Assembly (NCBI GenBank): GCA_020744425.1
Contig: JAGMUV010000006.1
Span: 2,976,001 to 3,040,000, forward strand
From: Dactylonectria macrodidyma
Taxonomy: Eukaryota > Ascomycota > Sordariomycetes > Hypocreales > Nectriaceae
DNA: 64,000 nt
Direction of reading: 5' to 3'
Each line of letters starts with the position of its first letter. The stretch's first letter is position 1. Shown one piece after another: positions 46,042-58,259 of the stretch. Below the pieces are notes generated by a model, which saw only the letters and a program-made list of their open reading frames with translations, was not told the DNA's origin and did not search any database. The translations under genes were made by a program, and so were the position numbers.

Positions 46042-46488
46042 ATGGGGAAGATTGCCCAGTTTTTGCTGTCTTTGGGCTTGCCAGGGCGACTGATGAAGCG
46101 TCTACAAATTATCGAGGCAAATTTCGGGAGTGCAAAACCAATTTCGGGGTCCCGATACGCGGGGTGGCCATACTGCCCAGGAGAGGTGGATGCGATCATC
46201 TCCTTACTTGCTTCTGACAGGCCTCTGTTAGATGCTGCGCTCGACACTCGGCCAGAGTGCGTATATAGTGTTGTCGTCCTCGACTTCTTATTCCACATGA
46301 CGGATGAAATGATGTCCCATTTGTGTCAAGCTAACGAGCTCATTGCTAGGTCCATAATGTTGGAATATCTAGAGCATCATGAAACGCAATCGATGAATCT
46401 CCGGAGATTCACCGACCTCCTTGAACTGCCAACAAGGGAGCGAGTACTGAAGCGAATTTGTCTGATCCAGAGAAGCACTCATAAATGA
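46042..46488 (+). CDS. Hypothetical protein (148 residues)
   Basis: An open frame of 148 residues with a protein-like composition (helical, Leu/Glu/Arg-rich, e.g. ANELIARSIMLEYLEHH) and no stop in the frame. I recognise no family. No start context or intron decides the 5' end, and it could be the 3' part of a larger or decayed gene. An overlapping frame of 89 residues at 45948-46217 is a weaker alternative for the first half. Confidence 0.35.
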   Translation: MGKIAQFLLSLGLPGRLMKRLQIIEANFGSAKPISGSRYAGWPYCPGEVDAIISLLASDRPLLDAALDTRPECVYSVVVLDFLFHMTDEMMSHLCQANELIARSIMLEYLEHHETQSMNLRRFTDLLELPTRERVLKRICLIQRSTHK

Positions 46489-46709
46489 TCCGCCGCTAGC
46501 CTTACTTCAGGAACTATGGACGAGGCTACCCAGACTTGTCACATGGTTGCGTTGTTTTACTATCGTCTCGAGGCAAATTAAATGTTCGGTGGATTTCGGT
46601 GAAATTAAAGAGCTGGCCTTGTTTCTCAATCGGTCGATCAATCTTATTATTAGCCTGTTATTTCGAATAGACATGGCGCTTTTATTAACTAAGATTCAAG
46701 TCGTCAGGT

Positions 46710-48150
46710 TCACACCTTTTCCATCTTCCATCCCACATGTAAATACCTCGCAACAACGAGTGCTATTGTCGCCCCTAAACAAGTGAACCCGCTGAAGAGT
46801 TGAAGTCCTAGAAAGCTGCCGCCAGACGCTGCCACAATAGCCCCAGCAAGTGGGCTTCCAGTCAAGGACCCAAACGAGGAAATTGCGAAGGCAGAGCCAG
46901 TGCGAATGCCAACCTCCTCGATCCTCGAAATCTGAGCCACCAATGCTGGCGCAAGAGCGACGAATCCTCCAGTCGAAAACCCGAAGATAATGCTAAACAA
47001 GATGATCGCAACGTCGGACTTGCCTGGTATCCAGAGTGCCAGACAGAAAACGGAGGTGAGAAATGACATAAGAATAGTCATGTTGAGCCGCCCTGCTTTA
47101 TCAGCGATAAGAGTAGGGATAATTCGACCAAAAATACTGTAATCAATTAGACAGTCAGACAATTAGCTTTTGCGAGTACGTAACGCACCTAGCACCATTC
47201 ATGATGGGAAGAAGATAGTCTACCAGCTTGGGGCTGACTCCTTGTCGTTGTGCTTGTAACAGAATGAAGTTGAAGACCACAAACATTCCCCAGAAGAATA
47301 GAAACATGGAAGAAATCGTCAGAGCCATGACTGGTTCGCGCAATCCTTCAAGATATCTCTTGAACACAATGATCTGCGGCTTGGGCGGTATTCGTGACTT
47401 GACGGTCACGCAAGACACAGACAAGAGTGCAATCGCCATGAAGCCAATCAATCGAACTGCCCATGGAAACCCGACTCTCGGCGACAGTTGCGAAACCATG
47501 ACGGGAAGGACGATACCGCTCACAGATGATCCAGACATCATGATCCCAAATGCGAGGGCTCGGCGACGACAGAACCACGTTGCCACTGAAGACATTGCTG
47601 CATTGAAGCACGCGCTTGCTCCCAGAGATGTCACAAGGCTCTGAGCAAGGAAGATCTGGTAATATTCCTCTGCCAGAGAAGTCATCATTAGACCGAAGAC
47701 ATACAAGAGGGATCCTCCAACCATGAGCCATTTCGGCCCGAATCTATCATATAGCAGCCCGCTCTATCATTACTTTAGCTGGCCATTCTCATTGTCGTTT
47801 ATACCTAGACTCACTGGCACTCCAAAGAAGTTTTGCGTCCACACTTCAACGCTGGTAATCCAAGCAATTGTGGACGACGGATACTGACGCAAGGGTCCTC
47901 GAGTGTAGTATTCCTGAAACACGCCGATGCTTTGTACAAGACCGAATGAACAAAATAACACAGCCCAGGCGCCGAAGAGTACAGTCCAAGAGGTTTTCCC
48001 GCCGTCCGGAAAGTCGGAACACAAAGTGTCCTCTCCATCTGCATGGTGGGCTTCGCCTCCACCCTCGACCGGACAATCCTTCCGAGTGCCATTGCCTCTA
48101 GAGTTAGCTGGCGTCTCGGAGGTATCCAGGTGCGAGATGGAGGTGCTCAT
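46710..48150 (-). CDS. MFS transporter, monocarboxylate-porter type
   Basis: Exons 47815-48150, 47189-47763 and 46710-47136 give 445 residues with 11-12 hydrophobic segments. After a hydrophilic N-terminus come SWTVLFGAWAVLFCSFG and the loop motif GLLYDRFGPKW, restored by using the GTGAGT donor at 47814; the alternative GTATAA donor breaks the frame. This pattern is that of the fungal monocarboxylate permease-like (MCT/SLC16-type) branch of the major facilitator superfamily, which carries small carboxylates or unknown cargo. The termini lack a basic cluster. There is no co-regulated enzyme beside it. Confidence 0.88.
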
Positions 48151-48657
48151 TGTGAAGTGGGAACGAGGTGATCAAAAAGTAAAGTCAATAATCACAACGG
48201 TTTTGCACAGATTTTGAGTGATTCACTCTACCAGCCAGCCAAACTTGCGGTGAAATTTTGCAGGCAAAATTATCAGAATCTCCAATTTAAAGGTCGGGTA
48301 GTCGTAGGATTTCTTTTACGTACAACCATGTGAGGATACCCCAGCCTATTAATAAGCTGAAAAGCCGGGGAAGAGGGTTTATCCCCATCTCTTTCAAACC
48401 CCACATAAACGTTGACCCCAGTATGCCTTTCCCCTCCATCATTTAGTTTTAAGCAAAGCTCAGATTTGCAAATCCTTGTTTAAAATCTCTCTTACTATAC
48501 CTAACTATATAATGTCTCTTTAATTTTTATTCTCTGCTAATACGGTTCAGTAGTTCCGGCTGAGTTGTGTCCAAGGAATATGCCCTTGTCTCAGTCTACG
48601 CCATGGCACGAGTTCGGATCCCGGGCCCTTGCTTGCTCAATAAGATTTGCAAGCTCA
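48151..48657. other. Intergenic
   Basis: 507 bp, AT-rich around 48470-48540. No gene seen. Confidence 0.5.
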
Positions 48658-49320
48658 TTACTCGAGTCTCTTTCTCATCGAGACTTCATCAAGTAAGATC
48701 TTGGAGCCATCCACAAGCGTCGTCCAATAACCTGGTTCTTCCTTCCACTTGACATATCCCATTCTGGCATACCAGTCTTCCTGACTTGTTCCCCTCTCAG
48801 GAGGCCCCATGCCGCGGCGTGAGGCAAGACGCATGTAGATTTCACGACATTCGTCATCCTCTCGGTACTTTCTACTGATCGTCTTGACCGTCATCGCTTT
48901 GCAGTTCGGTGACCCATATGGCTCCTCTTTAGCGCAAGCTTCGAGCGCCTGGATCGCGGCCCGCCCGAATCCTCCGCCTCGATGCTCCTTCAAAATGAAC
49001 AAGGTGTCAAAAGTGAAGACCGACTTGTCCGGGTTTGCGAGTTCGAGGTTTTCCGGGTGAACGGTGCTGCATAGGGCTATGTGGCCAACGTAGCGGTGTG
49101 GGGACGGGGCTTCAGCTAGCTGAGTCGGAACAACCCAGAACAATGACTTTGTCTTGTTATCCATTTCGTCTCGCCATTGCTCAATCTTGGATGGTTCTTT
49201 ATTCCAACCGCAAATGGTGCGTTGTCTGAGAAGCTCGCTGAACTCGTCAAGGTTGTGTAGGTTGATTGGCTTGAGCGTGCATATCGGTCTGGCCTTTTCC
49301 GTGGCACATTGGTCAGACAT
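48658..49320 (-). CDS. GNAT-family N-acetyltransferase
   Basis: Intronless, 220 residues. The acetyl-CoA loop appears as EHRGGGFGRAAIQALE, preceded by a beta strand with FTFDTLFIL, the order expected for GNAT motifs A and B. A C-terminal WYARMGYVKW segment is typical of the last strand-helix. The acceptor is unknown; it could be a small molecule or a protein N-terminus. It stands alone between a transporter and a decayed gene. Confidence 0.8.
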   Translation of the reverse strand: MSDQCATEKARPICTLKPINLHNLDEFSELLRQRTICGWNKEPSKIEQWRDEMDNKTKSLFWVVPTQLAEAPSPHRYVGHIALCSTVHPENLELANPDKSVFTFDTLFILKEHRGGGFGRAAIQALEACAKEEPYGSPNCKAMTVKTISRKYREDDECREIYMRLASRRGMGPPERGTSQEDWYARMGYVKWKEEPGYWTTLVDGSKILLDEVSMRKRLE

Positions 49321-49962
49321 GACGGGCTTACGGTCCGTGTATTCGATGGGCCAACACTGAAAATGAGTGAATTTCCGAGAAAAAAAAGCCAGTTGAGGGA
49401 AAATTTTGGATTTAAGAGGTACCTAAAGGATCAATCACGCCATCGACCTAGAGATAGGAATATGCGTCACAATACGGCGCTGATGACTCATCTACGCCTA
49501 TCTCTCCCACTCATCGGCGAGCTTCAAATAAAGTTCAGGTCGAGATGTTCACCTCTTCCAACGGCTCCGAAAGCCCATTCGCCGATTTCGGTAAACAGAT
49601 GAGTCGTATGCACCGCAGTATCGTCCAGTCACAACTAGGTGTCTACAGTTTGGAAAAGCACGTGGAGAAACTCATCAGATTAGACCATAAACCACGAATC
49701 AATATGAGATAATTTCTTTGACACACTAGATGGTCTAATTCCCGTAAGGTTCAGGTCCTCCTTTACACCAAAGACGTAGGCATTATTGATATTTCGCTGG
49801 AGTATCTCGGCTTCAGGCCCAAGGGCATTATAATTTTATGACAGTGTCCCAGCGCCGTGCGAGCCCATCGATGCTTACTCCGTCAGGAGTCGTTGTGCAA
49901 CTGCTCTATGTGCGGTATCTTGCCCGTGTCTCTCTCTGCTAAGCTTCCCTTAAATCTCAGCC
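49321..49962. other. Intergenic
   Basis: 642 bp with no gene, repeat or RNA recognised. Confidence 0.5.
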
Positions 49963-52094
49963 TCAGCTTCTCCCCATTCGCATTCGCCGCCCCTGGCTCG
50001 TCTCAACCCAGGCCACGGCGCCCACTGTTTTCCAGGACGTGATGCCCGCACACTTGTTGCTCAGAACGGGACCTAGTGCCGGCGGACGAGCACAAGGATT
50101 GTATGCACGATGGCCATGACGACGTGTAAGAACAAAGTGGTCACACATAGGTAGTCGAACCATCCTGTCGCCGTCATGGCGTACCCGGTGAAGTGGGCCG
50201 TCCTCTCCATGCGTGTGCTGCCCCAGCCCTCGAGGATCTTGGGCATGGAGAAGCTCGGCTTTGGCTTGCCCCGGCGGACCATCTTGCGTGAGAGCAACAC
50301 ATCTTTGACAGTCCAGTCTCCCCACGGCCATGCTGCGAGAAACTCGGTGGAATTGCGATTGGGAATGGCACCGCAATGCGATAGCCCACCGGCGAAGACA
50401 GTGGAGATGGTGTGTTACAATTGAGCGAGATAGTGCACGGTGCCCATGAGCGATACATCCAGCACCCTCTCCAGCGCCGTCTGGTTCTCCGTCGTGGTAC
50501 TTGAACCGCCAGACTCGGTGGGCATGGACGAGATGACTGGCGATATGAGCTCATACCAACTCGGCATAAGCCTGATTGTAGCCAGACGTCGACTACTCTT
50601 CGGATGTATCAGGAGAGGGCCAAGATAGCGATCAGCCTTGCCCATGAGCCAGCTAAACACCGTGTTGTGCACCCTGCCGTCGACGAATTCATGTTGTATG
50701 AGCCTATTGGGGAGCGATGCTTGTATCACGGAAAGCCCTTGTGCCCAGCGAGCATCGATCGAGCATGTCGCGAGATTCAAATTGGGGAGGCCCTCGTCCA
50801 CAGTCCGATTGAAGAAGAGAACCAGCCCGAGAGAGCTAACAGTAGTGTCGTTTCCGATGGGCACTGGGACAGGGAATACACGACCCCAAAACCGACATCC
50901 AGAATTTCTCCTTCCTTCCTTAGGACTCAGCGCTGGCTGCTGTAGCCTGGGCTGGTCTGAGTTGCCTTAAGCCGATGGTGAACCGGCCTGAGCTGATGGT
51001 GAGCTAAACCTGAGCCGAGCCTGAACAGTCCTGAATTTTTCCTGAGCAAAAGCGAAGCTGTGTTATATAAGCAAGAGGGCGTCGCGGCGTCCAGATTGGG
51101 GTCACAGTACAGACAGAACCCGCCGCGTCCCATTGACGATACTCACATTAAGGGGCAAGTTGTCTTCAATCAACCCCTCTTAGAAAAGTATCTCTCCACA
51201 TGCTCCGACAAATTGAGCTCTTGAAACGCGTAAGTGCTTGGCTCCTCATACCCAAGCCCGCTCACTCACCCAACGTCCTGGAACTCAGGGAGCATCGGGA
51301 ACCGCAAATTGAGACTTTCAAGGGATATGTTAGCCACGCCATGGGATGCGCATGTCGTCCGAACAGCCGGTATCCTGGTTTCAACTTCGAAATTCTTCGT
51401 TTTCGCCGAGTACAGATTGCCCGGAAACGGGAACGGTGAGGGCCGGTCCATGTACAGACGCCACAGCGCCTTTGCGTGAAAATCTTGCATCGAGTCCTGC
51501 ATCACGGCCGTCGCGGCGTGAGTGGTGAATGCCCAGGAATCGTCTTGCTCCTTAACCTCAGGCCATACGTGCATGGTTTTTCGAAGGGACTGGTCTTGCA
51601 GCTCGAAGTCAATGGGAGCGTCTGGGTAGTTCCACCAGGTCAAATAGTGGTTGTAGAAGGAATGGAATCCGCCCGACGGGCATCTCGGGTCCAGGAGCTG
51701 CGCGTCCCCCGTCGAGCAGTTCCATTCTGCGTAGTATCCAGCATCGAGCCTACTCGGCCACAGTTGCTCGTTGCTGCCTAGGTAAGTGCGTTGTTTGTTA
51801 GCGTCGAAGGCCCTTCTGTCACTTTCCGATGTCATCCTCAAGTTCCTCTTACCGTTCAGCCAGAAGATTCCACCGCCTGCTGGTCAGTCCTGTTCTCTCG
51901 GGACCGCCAAATCGGCAGTCGCTGGGCCTGCCATGACGGCTACGCCACCAGATGCCAGGAGAAGAAGTATCAGAATGCCACGCTTCCAGCGGCTGCGTAT
52001 ATTCGTCTCCGCAGACAAGATGGCGCCCCAGAACTCTCCAGACACGGAATAGCTGTTGTAGCAGATGCGCCAGTGCGCAACAAGGTAATTTCAA
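49963..52094 (-). pseudogene. Second decayed fungal membrane-protein gene
   Basis: Pieces in order on the minus strand: RGILILLLLASGGVAV and PAGGGIFWLNG, broken by TGA at 51884-51886 where Trp would fit; an exon 51778 to about 51286 with WNCSTGDAQLLDPRCPS and HAATAVMQDSMQDF, joined through intron 51779-51852; NLPLNVSIVNGTRRVL near 51130-51180; PNLDAATPSCL in another frame; then PVPIGNDTTVSSLGLVLF to LAQL, TAA at 50415-50417, and on in the same frame through HTISTVFAGGLS to a last helix at about 50080-50160. The final CAGITSWKTVGAVAWVE is in yet another frame. The order fits one long protein with outer domain and terminal helices, of no known function. Several stops and shifts make it a pseudogene. 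Confidence 0.7.
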
Positions 52095-52756
52095 TGTGAG
52101 TAGAACGAGTAGGCACCTAGGGTTGTCAAAATTTCACGCTGAAACAATCAGCCCGAGAGGCAGACCGTCACCGAACAATAGCTCAGAACGGAGAAGGTCG
52201 AGTATTATGACGCCGAAACTAGAAACAATGAGGAGCTCCCAGTATCACCATACTAGGCTATATTGGACTATTACCACATTCGAGCACCAATTCGGGGTTT
52301 CAAGGCGAATGTATCCGACCCGATAACCAGTTGTTCGGGAGATATTGCGTGGAGGGAGGTCGAGAAAACGATTATTATCGATCTTTCTTGAAATCTTTAT
52401 TATTTCTTCAATTGGAAGAGTTGTAAAGTTCACAAATCCTACCTCTCATTATATTCTTTCAGAATTTATCAACTTTATTGGTCGTTGACTGGAGACTTGT
52501 TCAAGGGCCAACATGAGTTGCCTAGAGGGCTGAAATGTAGTTCTGGGTTCTACCAACGGGTGACCAGAGAAGTTTTACAGTGGCCTGTGGTTGAGGGTGA
52601 TCAGGGGTGGAATATACATTTTACATTATGTCAAGCGGTGAGCTTCCAACTGAAATAATTCTCTTATAGTCAATATCTAAACATATTCACGAATATATAA
52701 AGGTATGTTACTTAACCCCACTACGCTGCTCGCACCTGAATGATATTATCAACTTC
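52095..52756. other. Intergenic
   Basis: 662 bp, AT-rich from about 52370 to 52700. No gene seen. Confidence 0.5.
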
Positions 52757-54458
52757 TTAGACTTTCTCCTCTCGCTCCTTGACGCTCAGTCCCTTTAAGT
52801 ACGCAGTCTTAACAGGCGCTTGATCACCGTCGATCACCAGCGCAATCTCTTCCAGTGTAAGTCCCTGAGTCTCCGGGAAGAAGAAGAAGACGACGGTTGT
52901 CTCGATTACCAGCCAGACCACATATACAAGGAAATACTTCCATGCAAGCTCCTCCATGCCGATGGGATTGACCAATAAATTGAAAGCCGCAGCACCACGA
53001 GTTGACATTTGCATGACGGCAATGCCCTTGGACCGCTGAATGAAAGGGAAAATCTCGCCAATATAGAGGTATTGGAAAGGCTGCATCAAGTTGTAACCGG
53101 CGTTATAAAGGAAAATCAATACGACAACGGCTTTGGCGGCTGCTTTGTTGGCGCTGTCTTCGGCATAGACGGCAGAGCCGGCAGTATAACAGGCGAAAAG
53201 GATGGTCATGCTAAGGTATCCGGCCATGAGTTGCTTGCGGCGCGGCAAGAAACCGGCGAGCATACTGGAACATACGGCGGTCACCAGGTTCCAGCAGTTA
53301 AGCCCCACGTTCAGCTGATTCTGTGTTGCGCGCGATGTAATGCCGATTAAAGCCAGGATCTTTGCCAAGTAGTAGCTGATGAGCCCGTTGCCGGACCACT
53401 GTGTGAAGAAACCGACGCAAACGGCGACGAAAACTCGATGTCGGTTCGCCGAAGTGGTGACAAGTTCCTTCCATGGTTGGCTGGCTGCTTCTTTCTCTCT
53501 CTGAATCGTATCTCGGATCTGATCAAACTCGACGGCAACAAAAGCAGACGATTCATCGCCCTCAGCGTGATACTCTACTAGAATCCGAAGAGCTTCCTCA
53601 TGGCGGTCCTGGCCAACAAGCCAGCGCGGGGACTCAGGCACAAACCTATAACACATTATCAATCATCTTCTTTTTTTTAAACGAAAAAAAAAACAAGAGT
53701 CCAGACCAGAAAACTTACCAGATAAAAGCAATGGTGAACACAGACGGGAGAATCTGGAGGAGCGTAGGAAGCCGCCAACTCCAATTATTGGTCCAATTAT
53801 AGGTACCAAGAGTAACTCCCGCAGCAAGTATAGCGCCAGCATACCAAGTACCTTGAAAAAAACCAACAATGGTAGACCGTTCTTTGGGGTAGGCGAGTTC
53901 GTTGACAAGCTGGGCAGCACCAGCAAGGGAGAGGGGAGAGCCAAGACCCATGATGATACGTGAGGCGATAAGCATTCCGACTGGTTAGTGTTAGTAGGGA
54001 TATGGGGGATGTCGGCCATGGGTTGAGTGAGACAGCAACTAGAGTGGGTTTTCACTTTGAAACATACCGTTGATAGCGCAGGTCTGAATTATCACACCAA
54101 TGGCGACAGCGATCGAACCTGCGATAACACAGAACTTTCGACCAAAGTGGTCGTTCAAGTAAGGCATAATGGGAACACCGGCTGCAGTTCCGATAGCCAA
54201 GGAGGCTGAGATTACACCAAGGGTGGCACCTTCTGGGTTGCCATAATGCTCATTCCACAAGTCAACCGCTTGCAAGCCGTTCAAGACGCTACCGTCATAG
54301 CCAGTTGTCATTTCGACGCCAAGGGCGGCTGGGATGAGCATCAAGTAAAGTCTGCGTAGGTTGGGTTTCTTATACCATGGCGCCTTGTCTTGTTCAAGCA
54401 GATGCTTGACTTCGGACGCCGCGGCCACTTCACGAGCAGTGACACGTTTTCCAGCCAT
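52757..54458 (-). CDS. MFS sugar transporter, lactose-permease type
   Basis: Exons 54068-54458, 53719-53980 and 52757-53645 give 513 residues. Sugar-porter signatures are plain: GYDGSVLNGLQAV after the first helix, NDHFGRK, FVPESPRWLVG, and PETQGLTLEE at the end, with 12 helices. The overall pattern (short N-terminus, WNEHYGNPEGATLG, LNCWNLVTA) is that of fungal lactose/LAC12-type permeases as I know them. Alternatives are a cellobiose or other oligosaccharide carrier. It is divergent from an intracellular GH3, and a GH2 beta-galactosidase lies 7 kb away, which supports beta-galactoside or beta-glucoside uptake. Confidence 0.9.
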
Positions 54459-55236
54459 TGTTGAGTCTTGTGTCTCCAAAGAACGGGATACGAATGTTGG
54501 ATTGGTAGTGATGAAGATAGTAAGAAGAAATCGACATTGGAGAGACTCCTTGATTTTGTCAATCAAGGCAAGATGACGGTGTGCTGATAAGATATAAATG
54601 CTTGGCTTTGATTGTAACCACTCGCGGAGGCAAGAGCACATTTGCCATGCAATTCCGTGTGCTAGGATGTTGGGACAGGGATGCGAACGAATTCATTCGG
54701 TGGTACAACAGGGGCCAAATCATTCCCCGCATCTGATCAGTTGACAGCTGGGGTCCCGCGGCGGGGCAAAACGCCGTGGAAGCCGGGGTTGCCTCGTGGT
54801 GCAACCTATATGCGGAGTGATGATGGTTTCCTACGGACAATGTGGATAATAGATCTAGTCCCAAATGGGGCCTCCAGTTGCGTACCGTATTCTGCCTAGA
54901 ATCATCGTACTTAGCCGAGGGATGGGTAGTGTCGGCTAATGTGACTAGAAAGCTCCACGGAGATTAGCAACGAATAACCACGGAGAATATAGTTACACAC
55001 GCTCATCCTGTAACTGAATTGCCCGCGGCGTTTAGACATTGACTGACACCAGATATTACTCAGGCCTGGCTTTGAAGTGGAGATAAACTGCCGTCGAGTT
55101 ATTCAGCGCTTTATCACTTACTCGTGTCTAAGTATGTATAAACATCTATATCTTCAGTGTTCACCCGAAGCTACCATCACATAACACACATCGCTCTCAT
55201 TTGCTGTTGCAGAGAGAAAGTCTGTTTAGATCCAAC
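54459..55236. promoter_or_regulatory. Divergent promoter of sugar transporter and GH3
   Basis: 778 bp with head-to-head genes. It holds two CACGGAG elements at 54953-54988 and a TATAAAC-like stretch near 55137. Confidence 0.6.
54953..54988 (+). promoter_or_regulatory. CCACGGAG pair shared with the regulator/GH2 promoter
   Basis: CTCCACGGAG at 54953-54962 and CCACGGAGAAT at 54978-54988. The combined form CTCCACGGAGAAT occurs at 60341-60353. CTCC-N2-GGAG is an imperfect inverted repeat with a CGG triplet, suitable for a Zn2Cys6 factor. The role is inferred from the sharing. Confidence 0.5.
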
Positions 55237-58049
55237 ATGGAATCCAACGAATTTGATCATATTATTTCCGAGCTGACTTTGTCGGAAAAGGTCAGCCTCT
55301 TGTCAGGTGCCGGGGCATGTCGCACTAGTCCTCTAGAGAGACTGGGTATTCCCAGCCTCGCTGTAAGCTGTCCTATTTGATAAACCAGGAACTTGAATTA
55401 ACATATCAACTAACTCTTGGTGTTTAGACTTCAGATGGTCCACATGGCCTCCGTGGCGGTGGCGGTAGGATGTTCAATCCGGTAAGCATCGCCTCGTATG
55501 ATAGGACTTGAATACGTTGGTAAAGGAAACTGACCAAAGGATGCAGCCTCCCGGATACCAGCTGCCATCTGAAACGGCGATGGGTGCTACATTTGACGTA
55601 GACCTGCTTTACAGAGTCGGGAATCTACTAGGTGATGAAGGAAGACGCAAAGGAGTCCAAGTTGCTTTGGCCCCTACCGTCTGCATCCAGCGTTCCCCCT
55701 TGATCGGCCGAGGGTTTGAGGCTTATGGCGAGGATCCCGTGCTAAGTGGGACTCTCGCAGCCTCCGCCATTAATGGACTCCAAGACCGTGGCGTTGGTGC
55801 GTGTATCAAGCACTACGCAGCACACGATCAATCCCCCAAAGGGTCTGAGGATGATGTCCATATGACTCAACGTACGCTCCGCGAGGTCCATCTCATGCCA
55901 TTCCACATCGCCATGACCAAGTCAAAACCCTGGGCCTTCATGACTGCTTATCAACGCATCAACGGACTGCACGTTAGTGAGGACCCCTTCTTGATTCAAG
56001 AGGTCCTTCGAAAGGAGTGGAACTTTGATGGCTTGGTAATGAGTGATTGGTGGGGTACTTATAGCACCTCGGAGGCTATTAACGCTGGCTTGGACTTGGA
56101 AATGCCTGGGCCATGTATATGGAGAGGCAAACAGCTGGTGGCTGCCGTGGAGTGCCGAAAGGTCCCCATGAAAGCTGTTGACTCGGCGGTCAAGAACCTG
56201 TTGAAATTGATACGCAGGACATCCAATCCAGGACCCCACGCCGAGGGAGCCGGCGAAGATACGCCAGAGAGCCGCACCCTGATTCGAAAGGTGGCTGTTG
56301 ATTCCATCGTCTTGCTCAAAAATGAGAGCAACACTCTCCCCCTTGACGCAGATGCGCACGTCAAGTATGGCCTCATTGGCGAACATTTTGAGAATCCAGC
56401 TACATGTGGTGGCGGTAGTTCTGAGGTAGAGGCCTTCTACATTAGCACACCTCTTGAGGCAATCGCCGAAGTTGTGGGGAAGGACAAGATTCGATACACG
56501 CCCGGTTGTTACAGTATGTTGCCAATTTATTCTACGACCGTCCTTCACATTGATAATGACTGTGTTTTATGAAGCCCGCAGATGGACACCGTTGATAAGA
56601 TCCGGCCTCTTCCTACCCCAGTCCCAAAAGCCGGGACTGCTTCTGGAGTGGTTTGGAGAGAATCCCATAGAGTCCGACGGAGTTAAGTGCCTTCACTCCG
56701 CCACGACTTTGTCCACCACCATGTATTTCAGCCAGATGAGCTTCGAAAATGTCCCGGACGCTCATTTCATCCGCATAAAATCCACATTCGTGGCAGAAAC
56801 GACGTGCCAATACCGCTTTTCCTTAAGCGTTTGTGGCAAAGCCAAGTTATGGATCGATAGCAAACTCGTCATCGATCTGTGGACCAGCCACCCTGACAAG
56901 ACAGATGATACTCCATGTTTCAATAAGCTGTCTATGGAAAGATTTGTCGATATGGACATTGAAAAGGGCCAAGCATATGACTTGGTAATCCTCATGACCA
57001 ACATGCCGCTGAAAGCGATTGCTTCGCCTCCGTCTCCCGGCGGTGTTCGGCTAGGTGGCCAGCAATTGAGGGATGAAGACCAAGCCATTCAAGATGCGGT
57101 GCAACTAGCCCGAGAGGTCGATGTGCCGATCTTGATTACCGGCTTGAGCTCTGATTATGAATATGAGGCTTCTGACCGCACGAGCCTCTCACTGCCCGGA
57201 CGTGAGAATGAGATGATCGAGTTGGTTTGCCAAGCTAACCCGAACACTGTAAGCCTATTACCTGCCCCGCCTCCTTTCAATCCCTCCCATATTCTATAGG
57301 CACACGAGTAATTGGTAGACGAACTCGTTACTAAATATTGACGGCAGATTGTCATCATCCAAGCGGGAATGCCCATCGAGATGCCATGGATCTCTCATGT
57401 CAAAACACTAGTCCACGCCTGGCTCGGGGGACAAGAAACAGGCCATGCCATTGTCGATATTCTTTTCGGAAAGGTTAATCCGTCGGGAAGACTATCACTG
57501 ACATTCCCTGAGCGACTCGAGGATACACCAGCATTCCTCAACTTTGGGAAAGTAGATCGGCAGATTGTCTACGGCGAAGGGGTGTTTGTTGGCTATCGGT
57601 ATTACGAGAAGCTTAAACGCCCGCCACTGTTCTACTTCGGCTATGGCTTGTCTTATACTACTTTCCAGTACTCTGATCTCAAAGTACCATCGATATTTGG
57701 GGCGACATCGGACTATACGATGGAGATATCGGTTGCTGTCAAAAATACCGGCGTATGCAACGGGTCTGAAGTAGTCCAGGTCTATGTATCTGACCTGAAC
57801 TGCTCACTTCAAAGACCCCACAAGGAACTCAAAGCGTTCAAAAAGATCTCTCTTTCCAGGGGAGAACAGCGCGTGTGTTCCCTCAAGATCGACAAGTATG
57901 CCCTGTCTTTCTGGTCGGAAGAGTTTTCGCAATGGAGGGCCGAGGCCGGAGACTTCGCTGTTGTTATCGCCCGAAGTGCGGATCCTAAAGATGAAATCTT
58001 GCGAGGAGTATTCACTCTACAGGAGACTTTTATGTGGTCTGGGTTATAG
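55237..58049 (+). CDS. Intracellular GH3 beta-glucosidase-type enzyme with PA14 insert
   Basis: Exons 55237-55362, 55428-55481, 55526-56513, 56575-57248 and 57348-58049 give 847 residues. The nucleophile is D234 in GLVMSDWWGTYS; the acid/base region is YEYEASDRTSLSLPG. A PA14-like insert (EWFGENP to KLWIDSKLVIDLW) interrupts the second domain, and a fibronectin-like C-terminal domain ends it. There is no signal peptide, so it acts inside the cell on imported sugar. The intron after PGCY is best closed by the acceptor TATGAAG (56571-56574), giving YTRRWTPL; the later CGCAG acceptor breaks the frame. It is divergent from a disaccharide-type transporter. Confidence 0.92.
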
Positions 58050-58259
58050 GCTAAATGACAGATATCGAAAGCTCAGATACTAGGCGGCACTGCCGTATTC
58101 CTAAATTTGTTTGACACTCCCCTTAGATATTGCAATAAAAACCATGGGCCGCGAGAACTAGAAAGAAAGTTGGATCAATTTGGCGCATGTTCTCCCCTTT
58201 CTCCTTCAGCCTCAGTGATCTAATAAGATTGAGCAAATTAGGACAACCATGCTTTGAAT

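Noticed and set aside
50930..51050. CTCACCATCAGCTCAGG-like short repeats as a transposon inside the decayed gene
   Set aside because: Only two loose copies; no terminal inverted repeat or target duplication could be found by eye.
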